NCBI GenBank assembly: GCA_017621815.1 | Contig: JAGASK010000001.1 | Location: 1-64,000 of the forward strand | Length of the DNA stretch: 64,000 bases | Reading direction: 5' to 3' | Source of the DNA: Lachnospiraceae bacterium | Lineage (GTDB): Bacteria; Bacillota; Clostridia; Lachnospirales; Lachnospiraceae | Shown here: positions 1 to 9,101 of the stretch, piece after piece | Layout: each line of letters starts with the position of its first letter | How positions within the stretch are numbered: the first letter of the stretch is position 1 | Program-made: the position numbers and the translations under genes | The notes under the pieces: model-generated | What the model saw: only the letters and a program-made list of their open reading frames with translations | The model's database searches: none | Told to the model about the DNA's origin: nothing

Positions 1-55
1 TAAATTACAAGATTTCATTAAAAATCTTCGGCACGAAATATGATTTTTTTGTAAC

Positions 56-81
56 AAAAAAGCCCTTGAAAACCAAGGGCT
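56..81 (-). terminator. Intrinsic terminator after tRNA-Leu
   Basis: An 8-bp inverted repeat (AGCCCTTG at 61-68, CAAGGGCT at 74-81) is followed on the minus strand by five T residues (56-60). It lies 6 bp beyond the 3' end of the tRNA, so it ends the tRNA transcript. Confidence 0.85.
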
Positions 82-87
82 CTTACG

Positions 88-171
88 TGCAGGAAAAGAG
101 ACTTGAACTCTCATGGTATTGCTACCACACGGACCTGAACCGTGCGCGTCTGCCAATTCCGCCATTCCTGC
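88..171 (-). tRNA. tRNA-Leu (anticodon CAG)
   Basis: The minus strand folds into a class II tRNA. The acceptor stem is GCAGGAA/TTCCTGC with discriminator A. The anticodon stem CACGG/CCGTG carries loop TTCAGGT, giving anticodon CAG. A long variable arm (TGGTAGCAATACCA) and a T-arm containing GTTCAAGTC follow. The length (84 nt) and long variable arm fit tRNA-Leu. The CCA end is not encoded. It lies about 60 bp downstream of the DUF2974 gene on the same strand. Confidence 0.95.
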
Positions 172-230
172 AAACAAATGATATTTTATCTGTTTTTGGC
201 TTTCTTGTCAACCGCTTTATTAAAATTTAT

Positions 231-1334
231 TTATTTTTTTGAGTCCTTCTTTTCTACCAGCTTTTCCACCGTTATTTCAAAAAGAGAACGGATAATTTTC
301 TGAATTGCCTTTTTGGTAGTTTCATCCACACCTTTTGCCGCTTCAATCACGTTCTGCAGGGACTTCTTCCAGTCTGAACCAAACTCAAAAACATTGGAAG
401 CCTCCGATGCCGATACCACTTCATACAGGGTATCCACAAAAGCATGGGTTTCCTCTTCGGACAGGGACAATATCCATTCGTTCATGGAAGCGTCCCGCAG
501 CATCTTGGCATTACTCATATTTCTGGCACGGATAAAAGCTTTTCCGTCAATTTTCCAGCTGTAGGCATTGTGCTGCAAAAAACCTACGCCTCTGCTTTCC
601 ACCACTTCATAGTCGCTGTGCTCCTCCAGAATCATGCCCACAACCGAGGATCTGGGTATAAATTTGGAAATACGGTCCGCAACAGCCTCATAATTGCCGA
701 GCTTTCTGATTTCCGGCCTGAACCCCGGTCCGTCATTATTATAAACATGAAGCAGCTTTTTCCTTGCCTTCTCAGAGCAGTTCATAGCCGCAAAAACTGC
801 CAGATTTCCGCCCTTGGAATGTCCGCCGGCATAAAAATTGCCGGCTATATATCCCGCTACCTTATTCATATATTCCGCACTTAAATACTGGCTGTGAAGC
901 GGTTTGGAAAAAGCAAGATTCAAATCCTCCTTCCAGCCGATAATCGTTGCATCCGTACCCCGGTATGCAATATAAACATTTTTATCATCCAGAATATATG
1001 TCATCGCCGAAAACTGGGTTTCATCATCTACATTAATTATATTGACATAGTAATTCATTTTGAGGGAACCGAATCTTGTTGAATTTGCCGCCTCTGCAAA
1101 CAGTTCCTTATTATTTTCACGATACCAGTAATCATCCAGTATTTTGTCCCTGTCCGGATGATTGTAAATGCTCTGAATGCTCACCGGCGCATTTCTTTCC
1201 TCCAGCCCCGGTACAAAAGAAGCAAAATTAAGATATACCATCTGGCACAGCACCAGGCTGTCCACTTCGTTTAAAGGCTCTTCCGTAAAAGTGTACTTTC
1301 CATATTCGCGGATATAATCAATAATATTCCCCAT
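231..1334 (-). CDS. DUF2974 (Mbeg1-like) alpha/beta-hydrolase family protein
   Basis: This protein belongs by resemblance to the DUF2974/Mbeg1-like family, a group of class 3 lipase-like alpha/beta hydrolases of unknown substrate. The visible signature is the start MGNIIDYIREYGKYTF, then IAYRGTD (the oxyanion-side strand of lipases) and the nucleophile elbow GGHSKGGN at about residues 170-177, whose serine would be the nucleophile. There is no signal peptide, so it is expected in the cytoplasm. The frame can be extended upstream to a GTG at 1361, but the family usually starts at MGN(I/F)xDY, so I chose the ATG at 1334; a GGAAGTGG stretch precedes it at a slightly long distance. The substrate is unknown. 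Confidence 0.75.
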   Translation of the reverse strand: MGNIIDYIREYGKYTFTEEPLNEVDSLVLCQMVYLNFASFVPGLEERNAPVSIQSIYNHPDRDKILDDYWYRENNKELFAEAANSTRFGSLKMNYYVNIINVDDETQFSAMTYILDDKNVYIAYRGTDATIIGWKEDLNLAFSKPLHSQYLSAEYMNKVAGYIAGNFYAGGHSKGGNLAVFAAMNCSEKARKKLLHVYNNDGPGFRPEIRKLGNYEAVADRISKFIPRSSVVGMILEEHSDYEVVESRGVGFLQHNAYSWKIDGKAFIRARNMSNAKMLRDASMNEWILSLSEEETHAFVDTLYEVVSASEASNVFEFGSDWKKSLQNVIEAAKGVDETTKKAIQKIIRSLFEITVEKLVEKKDSKK

Positions 1335-1448
1335 AATGCTTTCCACTTCCTTCATTTTCACTTTTTACTGCTATCTCTTATTGCCCTTCCCCTCATAAAT
1401 CATTTTATGCATGGTTGCATAACCTTCGCCGGACGTATCTTTAAATGC

Positions 1449-3089
1449 TCACTTTGCCGCCAGCATCTTACTAAACTGCTCTGCGGGAACAGGCCTGCTG
1501 AAATAATATCCCTGCAGAGTATCTGCTTTTTCTTCACTTGCCACCTGGCAGATTTCCTCGTTTTCAATGCCCTCCACGCATACTTTCATATCAAGGGCAT
1601 GGGCCAGAAGAATAATATGCCTTACAATATTCCTGTCCACTTTATTATTTTTGCATCTTGCCATAAATTTATGCTCAATCTTAACCCAGTCAGCTGAAAC
1701 CTCCTGAAGTACATCCAGTGATGCATAGCCCGTACCAAAATCATCCAATGCTACCATAACGTGGCGGTCCCGAAGCTTATCAAGTGTGCTGATGAGTACG
1801 GAGATATCATGAACCTTACAGCTTTCAGTCAGCTCCAGAACCAGTCTGGTAGGGTCAAACTGATACTCGTCAATAACATTCAAAACATAATCCGCAAACC
1901 CCTCGTCCTTAAGCTGCTTATAGGATACATTGACATTAACCACAAGTTCTTTATCGCCCCATTCCATTATCTGGGAAACAGCCTTCTTTACAACCCACTC
2001 GCCAACCTCAATAATTAACTCCGTATCCTCCAGAACAGGAATAAAATCTGCCGGGGAAACCTGAGTGAATTCCTCACTCTTCCAGCGAAGCAGCGCTTCG
2101 CACTCTATAATTTTTTGGGAATCAGGGTCTACAATGGGCTGATAGTATAGCTCAAAGCCTTCAAAGTTATTTTTCACACTTTTCTTAAGTGCTTCCACCA
2201 TACGGAGCTTTTTCAAATACTGCTCACGAAGCTCCCTTGAATAAAAAGTGAGCCTGTTTTTACCTTCCCTTTTTGCCCTTTCAAAAGCATATTGAGTGTT
2301 TCTTTTCAGTATTTTCGGGCTGTCCGCATCCTGAGGATATAAACATACACCTGCGCTTAAAGAAACAGAAACCTCAACATCTTTATATAAGGGAATTTCC
2401 TTTGCCTCTTCCACCACCCTGTTATAAATGCTTACCATATCACTCTGCTCTGCATAAGGATAATGCACCGCAAACCTGTCTCCATCCAGACGATAAAGCA
2501 TTGCGCTGGGCGGAATAATGCTCTTAAGCTTAAGTGCCAGCTTTCTTAAAACTTCATCTCCGCCACTAAAGGTATATAAATCATTGATTCTTTTAAAGTT
2601 ATCAATTCCAAGATACATCAATGCGCCCCGGGCTATATGATTTTTAAAAGTTTCTTCAATGTCTTTTGCCGCAACATAAATATTGGCAATCTGCGTATTG
2701 GAATCTATCTCTTCGTTCAATCTTATGATAACACCTGTAAACCACTCAATTTTCCCTTCTTCGTCCCTAACTACATTTCCTCGTCCCTCAACTTTAATAT
2801 ACTCGCCGTTACGTTTTCTTACATGATAATCCAGCCTGTACAAATCTGATTCTCCACTTATTATTCTGCTCATTTCCGCATCATACAAGACCAAATCTTC
2901 CGGATGTACGAAAGTTCTCCAGATAACGCCTACATTGTCCACATATTCTCCCGGCAGTCCAAAATCATTTACTGCCGTCCTTGACCATCTGGATCTCCCT
3001 GTCCTATTTTCAATATAGTAATAATCCTCGCTGATTTTACAGAGAGACTCAAAAAAAGCATTTTGCAATCCTTCATTGCTATAACTCAT
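1449..3089 (-). CDS. PAS-GGDEF-EAL protein, probable c-di-GMP phosphodiesterase
   Basis: This is a cytoplasmic signalling protein of 546 aa with three domains: PAS (about 20-135), GGDEF (about 140-290) and EAL (about 300-540). The GGDEF active-site loop is degenerate, reading LDGDRF at 201-206, so diguanylate cyclase activity is unlikely. The EAL half keeps its key motifs: EAL at 331-333, NVNVSYKQL, ELTES, DDFGTG at 448-453, KIEH and VEGIE. It should therefore hydrolyse c-di-GMP to pGpG, with the dead GGDEF domain possibly sensing GTP. No transmembrane segment is seen. The start has a good AAAGGGG site just upstream. It stands alone between DUF2974 and DUF3810 genes of the same strand. Confidence 0.9.
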   Translation of the reverse strand: MSYSNEGLQNAFFESLCKISEDYYYIENRTGRSRWSRTAVNDFGLPGEYVDNVGVIWRTFVHPEDLVLYDAEMSRIISGESDLYRLDYHVRKRNGEYIKVEGRGNVVRDEEGKIEWFTGVIIRLNEEIDSNTQIANIYVAAKDIEETFKNHIARGALMYLGIDNFKRINDLYTFSGGDEVLRKLALKLKSIIPPSAMLYRLDGDRFAVHYPYAEQSDMVSIYNRVVEEAKEIPLYKDVEVSVSLSAGVCLYPQDADSPKILKRNTQYAFERAKREGKNRLTFYSRELREQYLKKLRMVEALKKSVKNNFEGFELYYQPIVDPDSQKIIECEALLRWKSEEFTQVSPADFIPVLEDTELIIEVGEWVVKKAVSQIMEWGDKELVVNVNVSYKQLKDEGFADYVLNVIDEYQFDPTRLVLELTESCKVHDISVLISTLDKLRDRHVMVALDDFGTGYASLDVLQEVSADWVKIEHKFMARCKNNKVDRNIVRHIILLAHALDMKVCVEGIENEEICQVASEEKADTLQGYYFSRPVPAEQFSKMLAAK

Positions 3090-3179
3090 ATCCCCTTTAA
3101 CCTCTTTCGCATTAAGATTTGCACCTTATTTTTAGTATAACCTCTGAATCCATAAAATGGAAGCAGGAAATAATTAATT

Positions 3180-4325
3180 TTAGTATAAGATTCCATCATA
3201 ATATTGAAGCAGCAGATTCACCACACGGCTGTAGCTTATTTTTCCATCCTCCACGCCGTTAAGCACCAATGTGGTCTCCGTAAAGGTATTGGAAGCCTCT
3301 TTTACAGTCTGCGTATCAATCAAAGCTCCTTTTTCCACCTTTTCCCACATTTCATCTGTCAGGAACTGATCATCCAGAATCACCTGACTGCTGATAGCCG
3401 GGTGGGAAAGATATATCTCCGCGTTTTTTCCTATTGCCTTATAAAAATCATTATCCAGATAATTGATGACACTTAAGTACGCGCTGTACCTGAAAAAATC
3501 ATCCTCCGAATCCACACAGGCAAGATACCCTATAAAGTTGGCCTCATCCTCACGGATAAAGCCCTTTAAATGTGACAGTTCATGACACATTGTAGAGGGC
3601 ATATTAATTTCACACATAATGTTATTGTAATTTGCCTCCATGGAAAAAGGAAAGTAATATCCCATAATATACTGCTGGCTGAAAAAAGCCGAAGTTGCAA
3701 GAGGTTTGGGATTTGGATAATAACCCTTCAGGGCAGAATAACTCTCTCCCAGCCTCCGCATCTGCTTTTTCGCTTCCTGCTTCATATCACCTTCATAAAC
3801 GAGACTGCCCTTTTCATCCCTGCTTAATGTCAGTGAAAGTGCGTTTGCCTGCTCCACAACGTAATCCCGGAGAGCCGCAATTTCATCAGCCCCATACTCC
3901 TTTTCCGAATCACCGCCGATATCATACCGCTCATTAACCGGTGATGCATGATACAAAAGAAAACAGTTAAGGGTCATAATGATGCATACGATTCCGAATA
4001 CCCAGAAAAGAAACAGACTGCAGCTTTTAAAGAGCCCGAATTGTTTTTTCGGCAGGATGCGGACAAATAACGGCTGGAATACCGCCCACAAGACCAGCGC
4101 CGCTGCCAGAAAAACAGCCAGATACAGCATGATTTCTCCCACCGAAAAAGGAAAAATCCCAGTCAGGCGCCCATAGGTTTCCACCCAGATGGGAAATACG
4201 TATTTTACATATATATTGCAGAAAGAACTGCTAAGCCATCCTGTCAGATTTAAAAGCAAGGATATTATTACCAACAATCCCGGCACCAGTATTTTCCATT
4301 TCCTTTGTACATCAATTTTTATCAT
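3180..4325 (-). CDS. DUF3810 family membrane protein with HExxH-like motif
   Basis: The 381-aa protein has three N-terminal hydrophobic segments (about 12-33, 62-85 and 101-123) and a large C-terminal domain. That domain contains CHELSHLKGF (HELSH at 248-252) followed by REDEANF, the layout of a zinc metalloprotease with a downstream glutamate ligand. This matches DUF3810. The family's substrate is unknown; by membrane topology the domain would lie outside or at the membrane face. The start codon sits only about 2 nt from GTGAGG, so the true start may differ slightly. It is divergent from the symporter gene that begins at 4389. Confidence 0.8.
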   Translation of the reverse strand: MIKIDVQRKWKILVPGLLVIISLLLNLTGWLSSSFCNIYVKYVFPIWVETYGRLTGIFPFSVGEIMLYLAVFLAAALVLWAVFQPLFVRILPKKQFGLFKSCSLFLFWVFGIVCIIMTLNCFLLYHASPVNERYDIGGDSEKEYGADEIAALRDYVVEQANALSLTLSRDEKGSLVYEGDMKQEAKKQMRRLGESYSALKGYYPNPKPLATSAFFSQQYIMGYYFPFSMEANYNNIMCEINMPSTMCHELSHLKGFIREDEANFIGYLACVDSEDDFFRYSAYLSVINYLDNDFYKAIGKNAEIYLSHPAISSQVILDDQFLTDEMWEKVEKGALIDTQTVKEASNTFTETTLVLNGVEDGKISYSRVVNLLLQYYDGILY

Positions 4326-4388
4326 ATCCTCACCGTTTTCTTACTATATTGTAATAAGACAAAGCTGCCTTAAGGGAGCCCGAATCCT

Positions 4389-5699
4389 ATGTCCGGCATT
4401 TTTTCCGTCATAAAAAATATCAATGAGTTTCTCTGGAGCGGTCCCCTGCTCATCCTTCTGATGGGAACTCACTTCTATTTTACCATGAAACTGCATCTTC
4501 CGCAGAAAAATATTTTAAAAGCCATCCGTTTATCCATCACCCCCGAAAAGCAGGAAAAGGGACAAAATCTTTCTGTTTTTGCCACACTTGCCACTACCCT
4601 TGCCGCCACTTTAGGCACAGGCAACATTGTCGGCGTTTCCACTGCAGTGGCGCTGGGAGGTCCCGGAGCCGTCTTCTGGTGCTGGATTACGGGAATTCTC
4701 GGCATGGCCACTTCTTATGCCGAATGCTTCTTAAGCGTGCGGTTCAAAGGGAAAGGAGAAGACGGTTTAAACCGGGGAGGTCCCATGTATGTATGGGAAA
4801 ACGGTTTACATAATAGATTTATAGGGAAAATATATGCATTTTTGACAGTAATTGCCGCTTTCGGTGTGGGCTGCACCACCCAGTCAAATTCCATTACCCA
4901 GACTACCTCTGTAAGCTTCGGCATCCCCGCCGGACTGGCAGGGTTCCTTGCCGCCCTTATCTCCGGCTTTGTCATTGTGGGAGGGATTAAATCCATCGGA
5001 AATGTATGCGTGAAAATCGTACCTTTTCTTGCGGTTCTTTTCACCGGCAGCTGCATTCTTCTTCTTTTTTTGAACAAGGAAGCACTTCCTGCTGCCATAG
5101 GGCTGATATTAAAAAGCGCTCTTTCTCCTTCTGCCGCAGCCGGAGGCGCCGCAGGCTCCTCTCTCATGCTGACCGCACGCTACGGAATCGCCAGGGGGCT
5201 TTTTACCAACGAGGCGGGAATCGGCACCGCTTCCATTGCAGCTGCGGCTTCCCGGACCCCTGATCCCCAAAAGCAGGCTTACGTATCCATGACTGCTGTT
5301 TTCTGGGACACGGTAGTTATGTGCCTTTTAAGCGGCCTCGTAATTGTCACAAACATGATAAAGCATCCTGACTCCCTGACAAAGGTCAATGAGGCAGGCC
5401 TTACGGATGCCGCCTTCTCTTATCTTCCTTTTTTGGGCAATACCTTTTTATCCCTGTGCCTGATTGCCTTTGCCATTACCACCTTAATCGGCTGGTCCTA
5501 CCTTGGAGAATGCGCAGTGGAATATCTGGCGGGAAGCCGGGGAATCTTCCTGTATAAGGTGGCCTATATTGTTATGATTTACATAGGCGCCGTACTGCCC
5601 CTTACTTTCGTATGGGAATGCACCGACTTAATCAATGCCTGCATGGTGCTGCCAAATGTTGCCGCCCTCTTTCTTTTAAGGAAATATATTAAAGAATAA
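4389..5699 (+). CDS. Sodium:alanine symporter family (AGCS) amino acid carrier
   Basis: A 436-aa polytopic inner membrane protein of the alanine or glycine:cation symporter (AGCS) family. Family-typical stretches are visible: LGTGNIVGVSTA near residue 76, GGPGAVFWCW, a GGPMYVWENG segment, RGLFTNEAGIGTAS in the middle and GWSYLGE near the C-terminus. It should import small neutral amino acids with Na+; the exact substrate cannot be read from sequence. An AAGGGAG site lies about 10 nt before the ATG. The stop codon is followed at once by the recurring 42-nt motif and a strong terminator. Confidence 0.92.
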   Translation: MSGIFSVIKNINEFLWSGPLLILLMGTHFYFTMKLHLPQKNILKAIRLSITPEKQEKGQNLSVFATLATTLAATLGTGNIVGVSTAVALGGPGAVFWCWITGILGMATSYAECFLSVRFKGKGEDGLNRGGPMYVWENGLHNRFIGKIYAFLTVIAAFGVGCTTQSNSITQTTSVSFGIPAGLAGFLAALISGFVIVGGIKSIGNVCVKIVPFLAVLFTGSCILLLFLNKEALPAAIGLILKSALSPSAAAGGAAGSSLMLTARYGIARGLFTNEAGIGTASIAAAASRTPDPQKQAYVSMTAVFWDTVVMCLLSGLVIVTNMIKHPDSLTKVNEAGLTDAAFSYLPFLGNTFLSLCLIAFAITTLIGWSYLGECAVEYLAGSRGIFLYKVAYIVMIYIGAVLPLTFVWECTDLINACMVLPNVAALFLLRKYIKE

Positions 5700-5700
5700 C

Positions 5701-5742
5701 ACAATAGAAAGCATGCTTTGCAAACTTTGTATTGTCATGAAT
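5701..5742 (+). repeat. Recurrent 42-nt 3'-UTR motif, copy 1
   Basis: This 42-nt stretch begins 1 nt after the symporter stop codon and ends at TTGTCATGAAT just before the terminator. By eye it aligns without gaps to 40142-40183 on the minus strand (32/42 identical) and to 52496-52537 on the plus strand (28/42). A core AAAG...CTTT can pair as a short stem. Confidence 0.6.
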
Positions 5743-5743
5743 A

Positions 5744-5803
5744 AAAAAAAGCGTATGCAGCACTTTCGGTTCTTTCTGAACTTTCCATGCCATACGCTTT
5801 TTT
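5744..5803. terminator. Bidirectional intrinsic terminator
   Basis: GCGTATG (5751-5757) and CATACGC (5791-5797) form a stem, preceded by a run of A and followed by TTTTTT. It serves the symporter on the plus strand and the Rrf2 gene (ending at 5840) on the minus strand. Confidence 0.8.
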
Positions 5804-5839
5804 CAAATTTTTATCAGGAAGGATTAACATTTCCTTTTT

Positions 5840-6274
5840 TCAGATAATATAATTATCTATCTTCTCTTCCTGCCATTCCACAAGATTAGCCAGCGTTATA
5901 GTATCCACCACGCTTTTAATTGCATCATCCAGCCGCCTCCAAAGCTCCAGCGTAGCACAGCTTTCCTGTCTTATACACTGGTTTACCTCATCATCCAGAC
6001 AGGCAACCGGAGCAAGGGAGCCTTCTGTCAGCCGTAAAATCATGCCTACCGTGTAATAGGAAGGAGCTTTTGCCAATTTATATCCGCCCTGAGGTCCTCT
6101 GATGCTTTTTACATATCCTGCTTTATTTAAACTGGAAATAATCTGCTCCAGATATTTGTCGGAAATCTCCTGTCTGGCAGCAATGTCCTTGATTCTCACA
6201 GGCGCATCATTATCATGGAGCGCCAAATCCAGCATAAGTCTGAGTGCATATCTTCCCTTAGTTGAAATTTTCAT
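5840..6274 (-). CDS. Rrf2 family transcriptional regulator (IscR-like)
   Basis: A 144-aa winged-helix regulator. The start MKISTKGRYALRLMLDLA and the recognition region SDKYLEQIISSLNKAGYVKSIRG followed by GGYKLA are classic for Rrf2 proteins. Three cysteines occur as C-x7-C-x5-C around residues 93-107, a spacing compatible with an Fe-S cluster as in IscR-type sensors. No cysteine desulfurase or scaffold genes lie nearby. It is divergent from the MATE exporter gene at 6435, and the space between them holds a palindrome ending in ACTAGGA that could be its operator. The ribosome binding site is weak. Confidence 0.9.
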   Translation of the reverse strand: MKISTKGRYALRLMLDLALHDNDAPVRIKDIAARQEISDKYLEQIISSLNKAGYVKSIRGPQGGYKLAKAPSYYTVGMILRLTEGSLAPVACLDDEVNQCIRQESCATLELWRRLDDAIKSVVDTITLANLVEWQEEKIDNYII

Positions 6275-6341
6275 ATACCAATAACCATGCCTTTCTTTCA
6301 GCCTGTAAATCTTTTATTTATATTTCTCTTTCATCTTATTG

Positions 6342-6368
6342 TCCTATTATACTACTATATTACTAGGA
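6342..6368. promoter_or_regulatory. Candidate Rrf2 operator
   Basis: An imperfect palindrome with outer arms TCCTA (6342-6346) and TAGGA (6364-6368) and an AT-rich centre lies between the divergent Rrf2 and MATE genes. Its position suggests autoregulation and control of the exporter. This is inferred from symmetry and position only. Confidence 0.35.
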
Positions 6369-6434
6369 ATTGCAAGCTATGATATTGACTTTTTTCTGTT
6401 ATTAAGGTTTTATATATTATTATGGAGGTTTACT

Positions 6435-7742
6435 ATGAGAAAAAAATATTGGGGATACATTCTTCCCTCTACTCTTTCTTTTTTACTGACAGGAATCTAT
6501 TCTATCGTGGACGGTATTTTTGTAGGCAGGGCAATGGGCGATGCAGGCCTTGCCGCCATTAATATCGTCTGGCCCCTTGTGGCGCTGATTATTGCACTGG
6601 GTACCGGTATCGGAATGGGCGCTTCCGTCATGGTTTCTTTAAATAAAGGAGCCGGTGATGAGAAAACTGCTGCTAAAATGGAAGGAAACGCCTTTTTCCT
6701 GCTGTTTACAGGTTCCATACTGCTTACAGCCGTTTTATATGCCTCAGGCAATCCGCTGCTTACCCTTCTGGGTGCTGACGGAGAGGTGCATTCGCTGGCT
6801 CTCACCTACCTTCATTACATTTTACTTGGCAGTATCATTCAGGTAATTGCCAGCGGCAGCGTGCCCCTTATCAGAAACAGAGGAGCGGCTGTCTTCTCCA
6901 TGTTCGCCATGGCCTGCGGCTGTTTCATTAATATCGCCCTTGATTATTATCTTGTGCTCATTGCGAAAACGGGGCTTATGGGCGCTGCTGTTGCCACCGT
7001 TCTTGGTCAGAGCGTTACCCTGATTATCAGTATTGCCTTTTATTTAAAGAAAAAGAACAGAATTGCCTTTAAAAACCTGAAGCCGGATAAAAAAGCAATT
7101 CTTTCTATTCTAAAGGTGGCTGCCTCTCCTTTTGGCCTTACCTACCTGCCATCCGTTACTATTATTTTCATGAACCTGCAGTGCTTAAAATATGGCGGCG
7201 AGGAGGCTGTCAGCGCATATGCCGTGCTGGCCTATCTTGTTTCCTTTATGGAGCTGGTGGTGCAGGGTATCAGCGACGGAAGCCAGCCTCTGCTCAGTCT
7301 TTCCAAAGGCAGTGGAGACAAAAAAGCTTTGAAAAGCTACACCGTCTGGACTTTTTCGCTGGGAATTTTTCTCGGCATTTTAAGCGGTATGCTGGTATAT
7401 CTTTGCAGGTATCTGATTCCTGTTTTTTACGGTACATCTGCAAATGCCGCAAAGCTGATTATCCACGCGGCTCCTACATTTGCCCTGGTTATGGCAATGT
7501 ACGGACTTACCAAGCCCGCCATTTCCTATTTTTATGCTACGGAAGCGCTGTTTCGCTCCAGCTTCCTTGTTTACGGAGAGGTTATCTTAACGATTGCAGC
7601 TATTTTTACACTTCCTCTCTTCCTTGGGCTTAATGGTGTATGGTTTACCATGCCTCTTGTACAGATAATTTTAGGACTTATAAGTATTATTTTCCTGCTG
7701 TCATCTGCATTAAAAGAAAAAAACAAAAAATCACAGCACTAG
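6435..7742 (+). CDS. MATE family efflux transporter
   Basis: A 435-aa integral membrane protein with about 12 hydrophobic segments. N-terminal features such as IPSxxxFLLTGIYSIVDGIFVGRAMGDAGLAAINIVWP and the internal repeat at about residue 240 are typical of the MATE family, which exports drugs or metabolites using Na+ or H+ gradients. The substrate is unknown. An upstream in-frame ATG at 6339 exists, but GGAGG at 6424-6428 with a 6-nt spacer points to the ATG at 6435. The gene is convergent with the Dus gene, and the two stop codons overlap by 4 bp. Confidence 0.92.
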   Translation: MRKKYWGYILPSTLSFLLTGIYSIVDGIFVGRAMGDAGLAAINIVWPLVALIIALGTGIGMGASVMVSLNKGAGDEKTAAKMEGNAFFLLFTGSILLTAVLYASGNPLLTLLGADGEVHSLALTYLHYILLGSIIQVIASGSVPLIRNRGAAVFSMFAMACGCFINIALDYYLVLIAKTGLMGAAVATVLGQSVTLIISIAFYLKKKNRIAFKNLKPDKKAILSILKVAASPFGLTYLPSVTIIFMNLQCLKYGGEEAVSAYAVLAYLVSFMELVVQGISDGSQPLLSLSKGSGDKKALKSYTVWTFSLGIFLGILSGMLVYLCRYLIPVFYGTSANAAKLIIHAAPTFALVMAMYGLTKPAISYFYATEALFRSSFLVYGEVILTIAAIFTLPLFLGLNGVWFTMPLVQIILGLISIIFLLSSALKEKNKKSQH

Positions 7743-8704
7743 AAGGATGCCGGGAAACCGGCATTTTTCTTTATCTCGCAGGCTGCAAACAGTTCCCTCA
7801 CCGCAGCTTCATAATCCGCTGACCGCTGGGCTTTTTGTATTTTCTTAAGCTGTTTATCTCCTTCCGGGAACAGATACCGGAAGTAGTTCCAAAGCTCTTT
7901 CATCTTAAACAGGGTATTCTTATCCCCGGACATCACTTTACCGTAATCAGCATACAGCCTGTCATGAAAATCCTTCAATTCTTTCCTTTCAATGGCATTT
8001 CCGCCTTTGATTTCCCGAAGAAGTGCCGGATTTACAAGCAGTCCCCTGCCAATCATCAGCTTATCCACCTGAGAATACTTTTCGTGAAAATTATTATAAT
8101 CCGCAACGGTAAAAATATCTCCGTTGTAACAGAGGGGGTTTTTGCTTTTTAAAAGTGCCTTCTCAAAGACCTCCATATTGGGCTTATTTTTGTAAAAATC
8201 CAGTTGAATTCTTGGATGAATAATCAGCTCCTTCACGGGGTACTGATTATATAATTCAAGCAATTCTTCAAACTCTTCCGGACTGTCCTTTCCGATTCTG
8301 GTTTTAATGGATATCTCTGTGATCCCGGCGCTGTAAATCTCGGAAAGAAAAGCCTTCAATTCTTCCTTCCTTGCAAGGAATCCGGCTCCTTTTCCTTTGG
8401 AAACCACTGTTCCATAGGGACAGCCCAGATTTAAGTTTACTTCTCCATATCCAAGCTCTCTGATTTGCTTTGACAAAGAAATAAAGTCCTGAGCATTGTT
8501 TCCCAGAATCTGGGGAACAAGCGAAATGCCCTTATTATTTGCAGGGAAAATATCCCTTAGGGAGCGGTTTTTTACTGTACCTTCATGCGCCGTTGCAATA
8601 AAAGGCGTAAAATATCTGTCAACCTCCCCTCCGAAAAAATCCTGAAATGCGTTTCTGTATATGTATCCGGTAATTCCCTCTAAAGGGGCAAAATAGAACT
8701 TCAT
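7739..8704 (-). CDS. tRNA-dihydrouridine synthase family protein
   Basis: A 321-aa FMN-dependent enzyme that reduces uridine to dihydrouridine in tRNA. The start APLEGITGYIYRNAF, the catalytic cysteine motif NLGCPYGTVVSKGKGAGFL, the KTRIG strand, IIHPR (tRNA/FMN site), YNGDIF and MIGRGLLVNP are all Dus hallmarks. It is in the size range of DusB-like proteins but lacks a C-terminal extension. An AAAGGA site precedes the ATG. It converges on the MATE gene with a 4-bp overlap and there is no room for a terminator between them. Confidence 0.92.
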   Translation of the reverse strand: MKFYFAPLEGITGYIYRNAFQDFFGGEVDRYFTPFIATAHEGTVKNRSLRDIFPANNKGISLVPQILGNNAQDFISLSKQIRELGYGEVNLNLGCPYGTVVSKGKGAGFLARKEELKAFLSEIYSAGITEISIKTRIGKDSPEEFEELLELYNQYPVKELIIHPRIQLDFYKNKPNMEVFEKALLKSKNPLCYNGDIFTVADYNNFHEKYSQVDKLMIGRGLLVNPALLREIKGGNAIERKELKDFHDRLYADYGKVMSGDKNTLFKMKELWNYFRYLFPEGDKQLKKIQKAQRSADYEAAVRELFAACEIKKNAGFPASF

Positions 8705-8840
8705 AACTTTCTGTCCTTTCTTTTGTATGTCAAAATGCCAAGTTCCATAGACTTCGGAATCAGATATATATTATAATAGCAAAGGACGGAATTTTCCATC
8801 ATCCGATACTTTTTGTTTGTTTAGGATACAAAGGAGGGCG

Positions 8841-9062
8841 CTAAAAATTAATTCCTATTATGTCATGGGCGCTGCCGTAAACACCACCTTAATCTCCGGC
8901 GTATTCCGGGCAGGAGGCGACAGCAGGTTCGGCTTTATCTGTGATATCATTGATATGTAGTGCTATGCAGTTCCTTTGGGCTTTCTTGCCGCCTTTGTCT
9001 TTAAGCTGCCCGTTGTTTGTAGAAACAGACAAAAAATGAAGATATTTTACAAGCCTTCCTGA
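8841..9062 (+). pseudogene. Remnant of a MATE transporter gene (C-terminal fragment)
   Basis: Frame reading from about 8841 gives INSYYVMGAAVNTTLISGVF, then RAGGDSRFGFICDIIDM, a TAG stop at 8958-8960 and CYAVPLGFLAAFVFKLPVV. This matches the late part of MATE proteins, in which a tryptophan normally stands where the TAG is. No start or N-terminal part is present. It is a short decayed fragment in the 8705-9101 intergenic space and is not an extension of the intact MATE gene at 6435. The rest of that gap holds no gene that I can support. Confidence 0.75.
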
Positions 9063-9101
9063 TGAAAGTTCTGTAATATAGCAACAAGGAGGGATTTGGA
9101 A

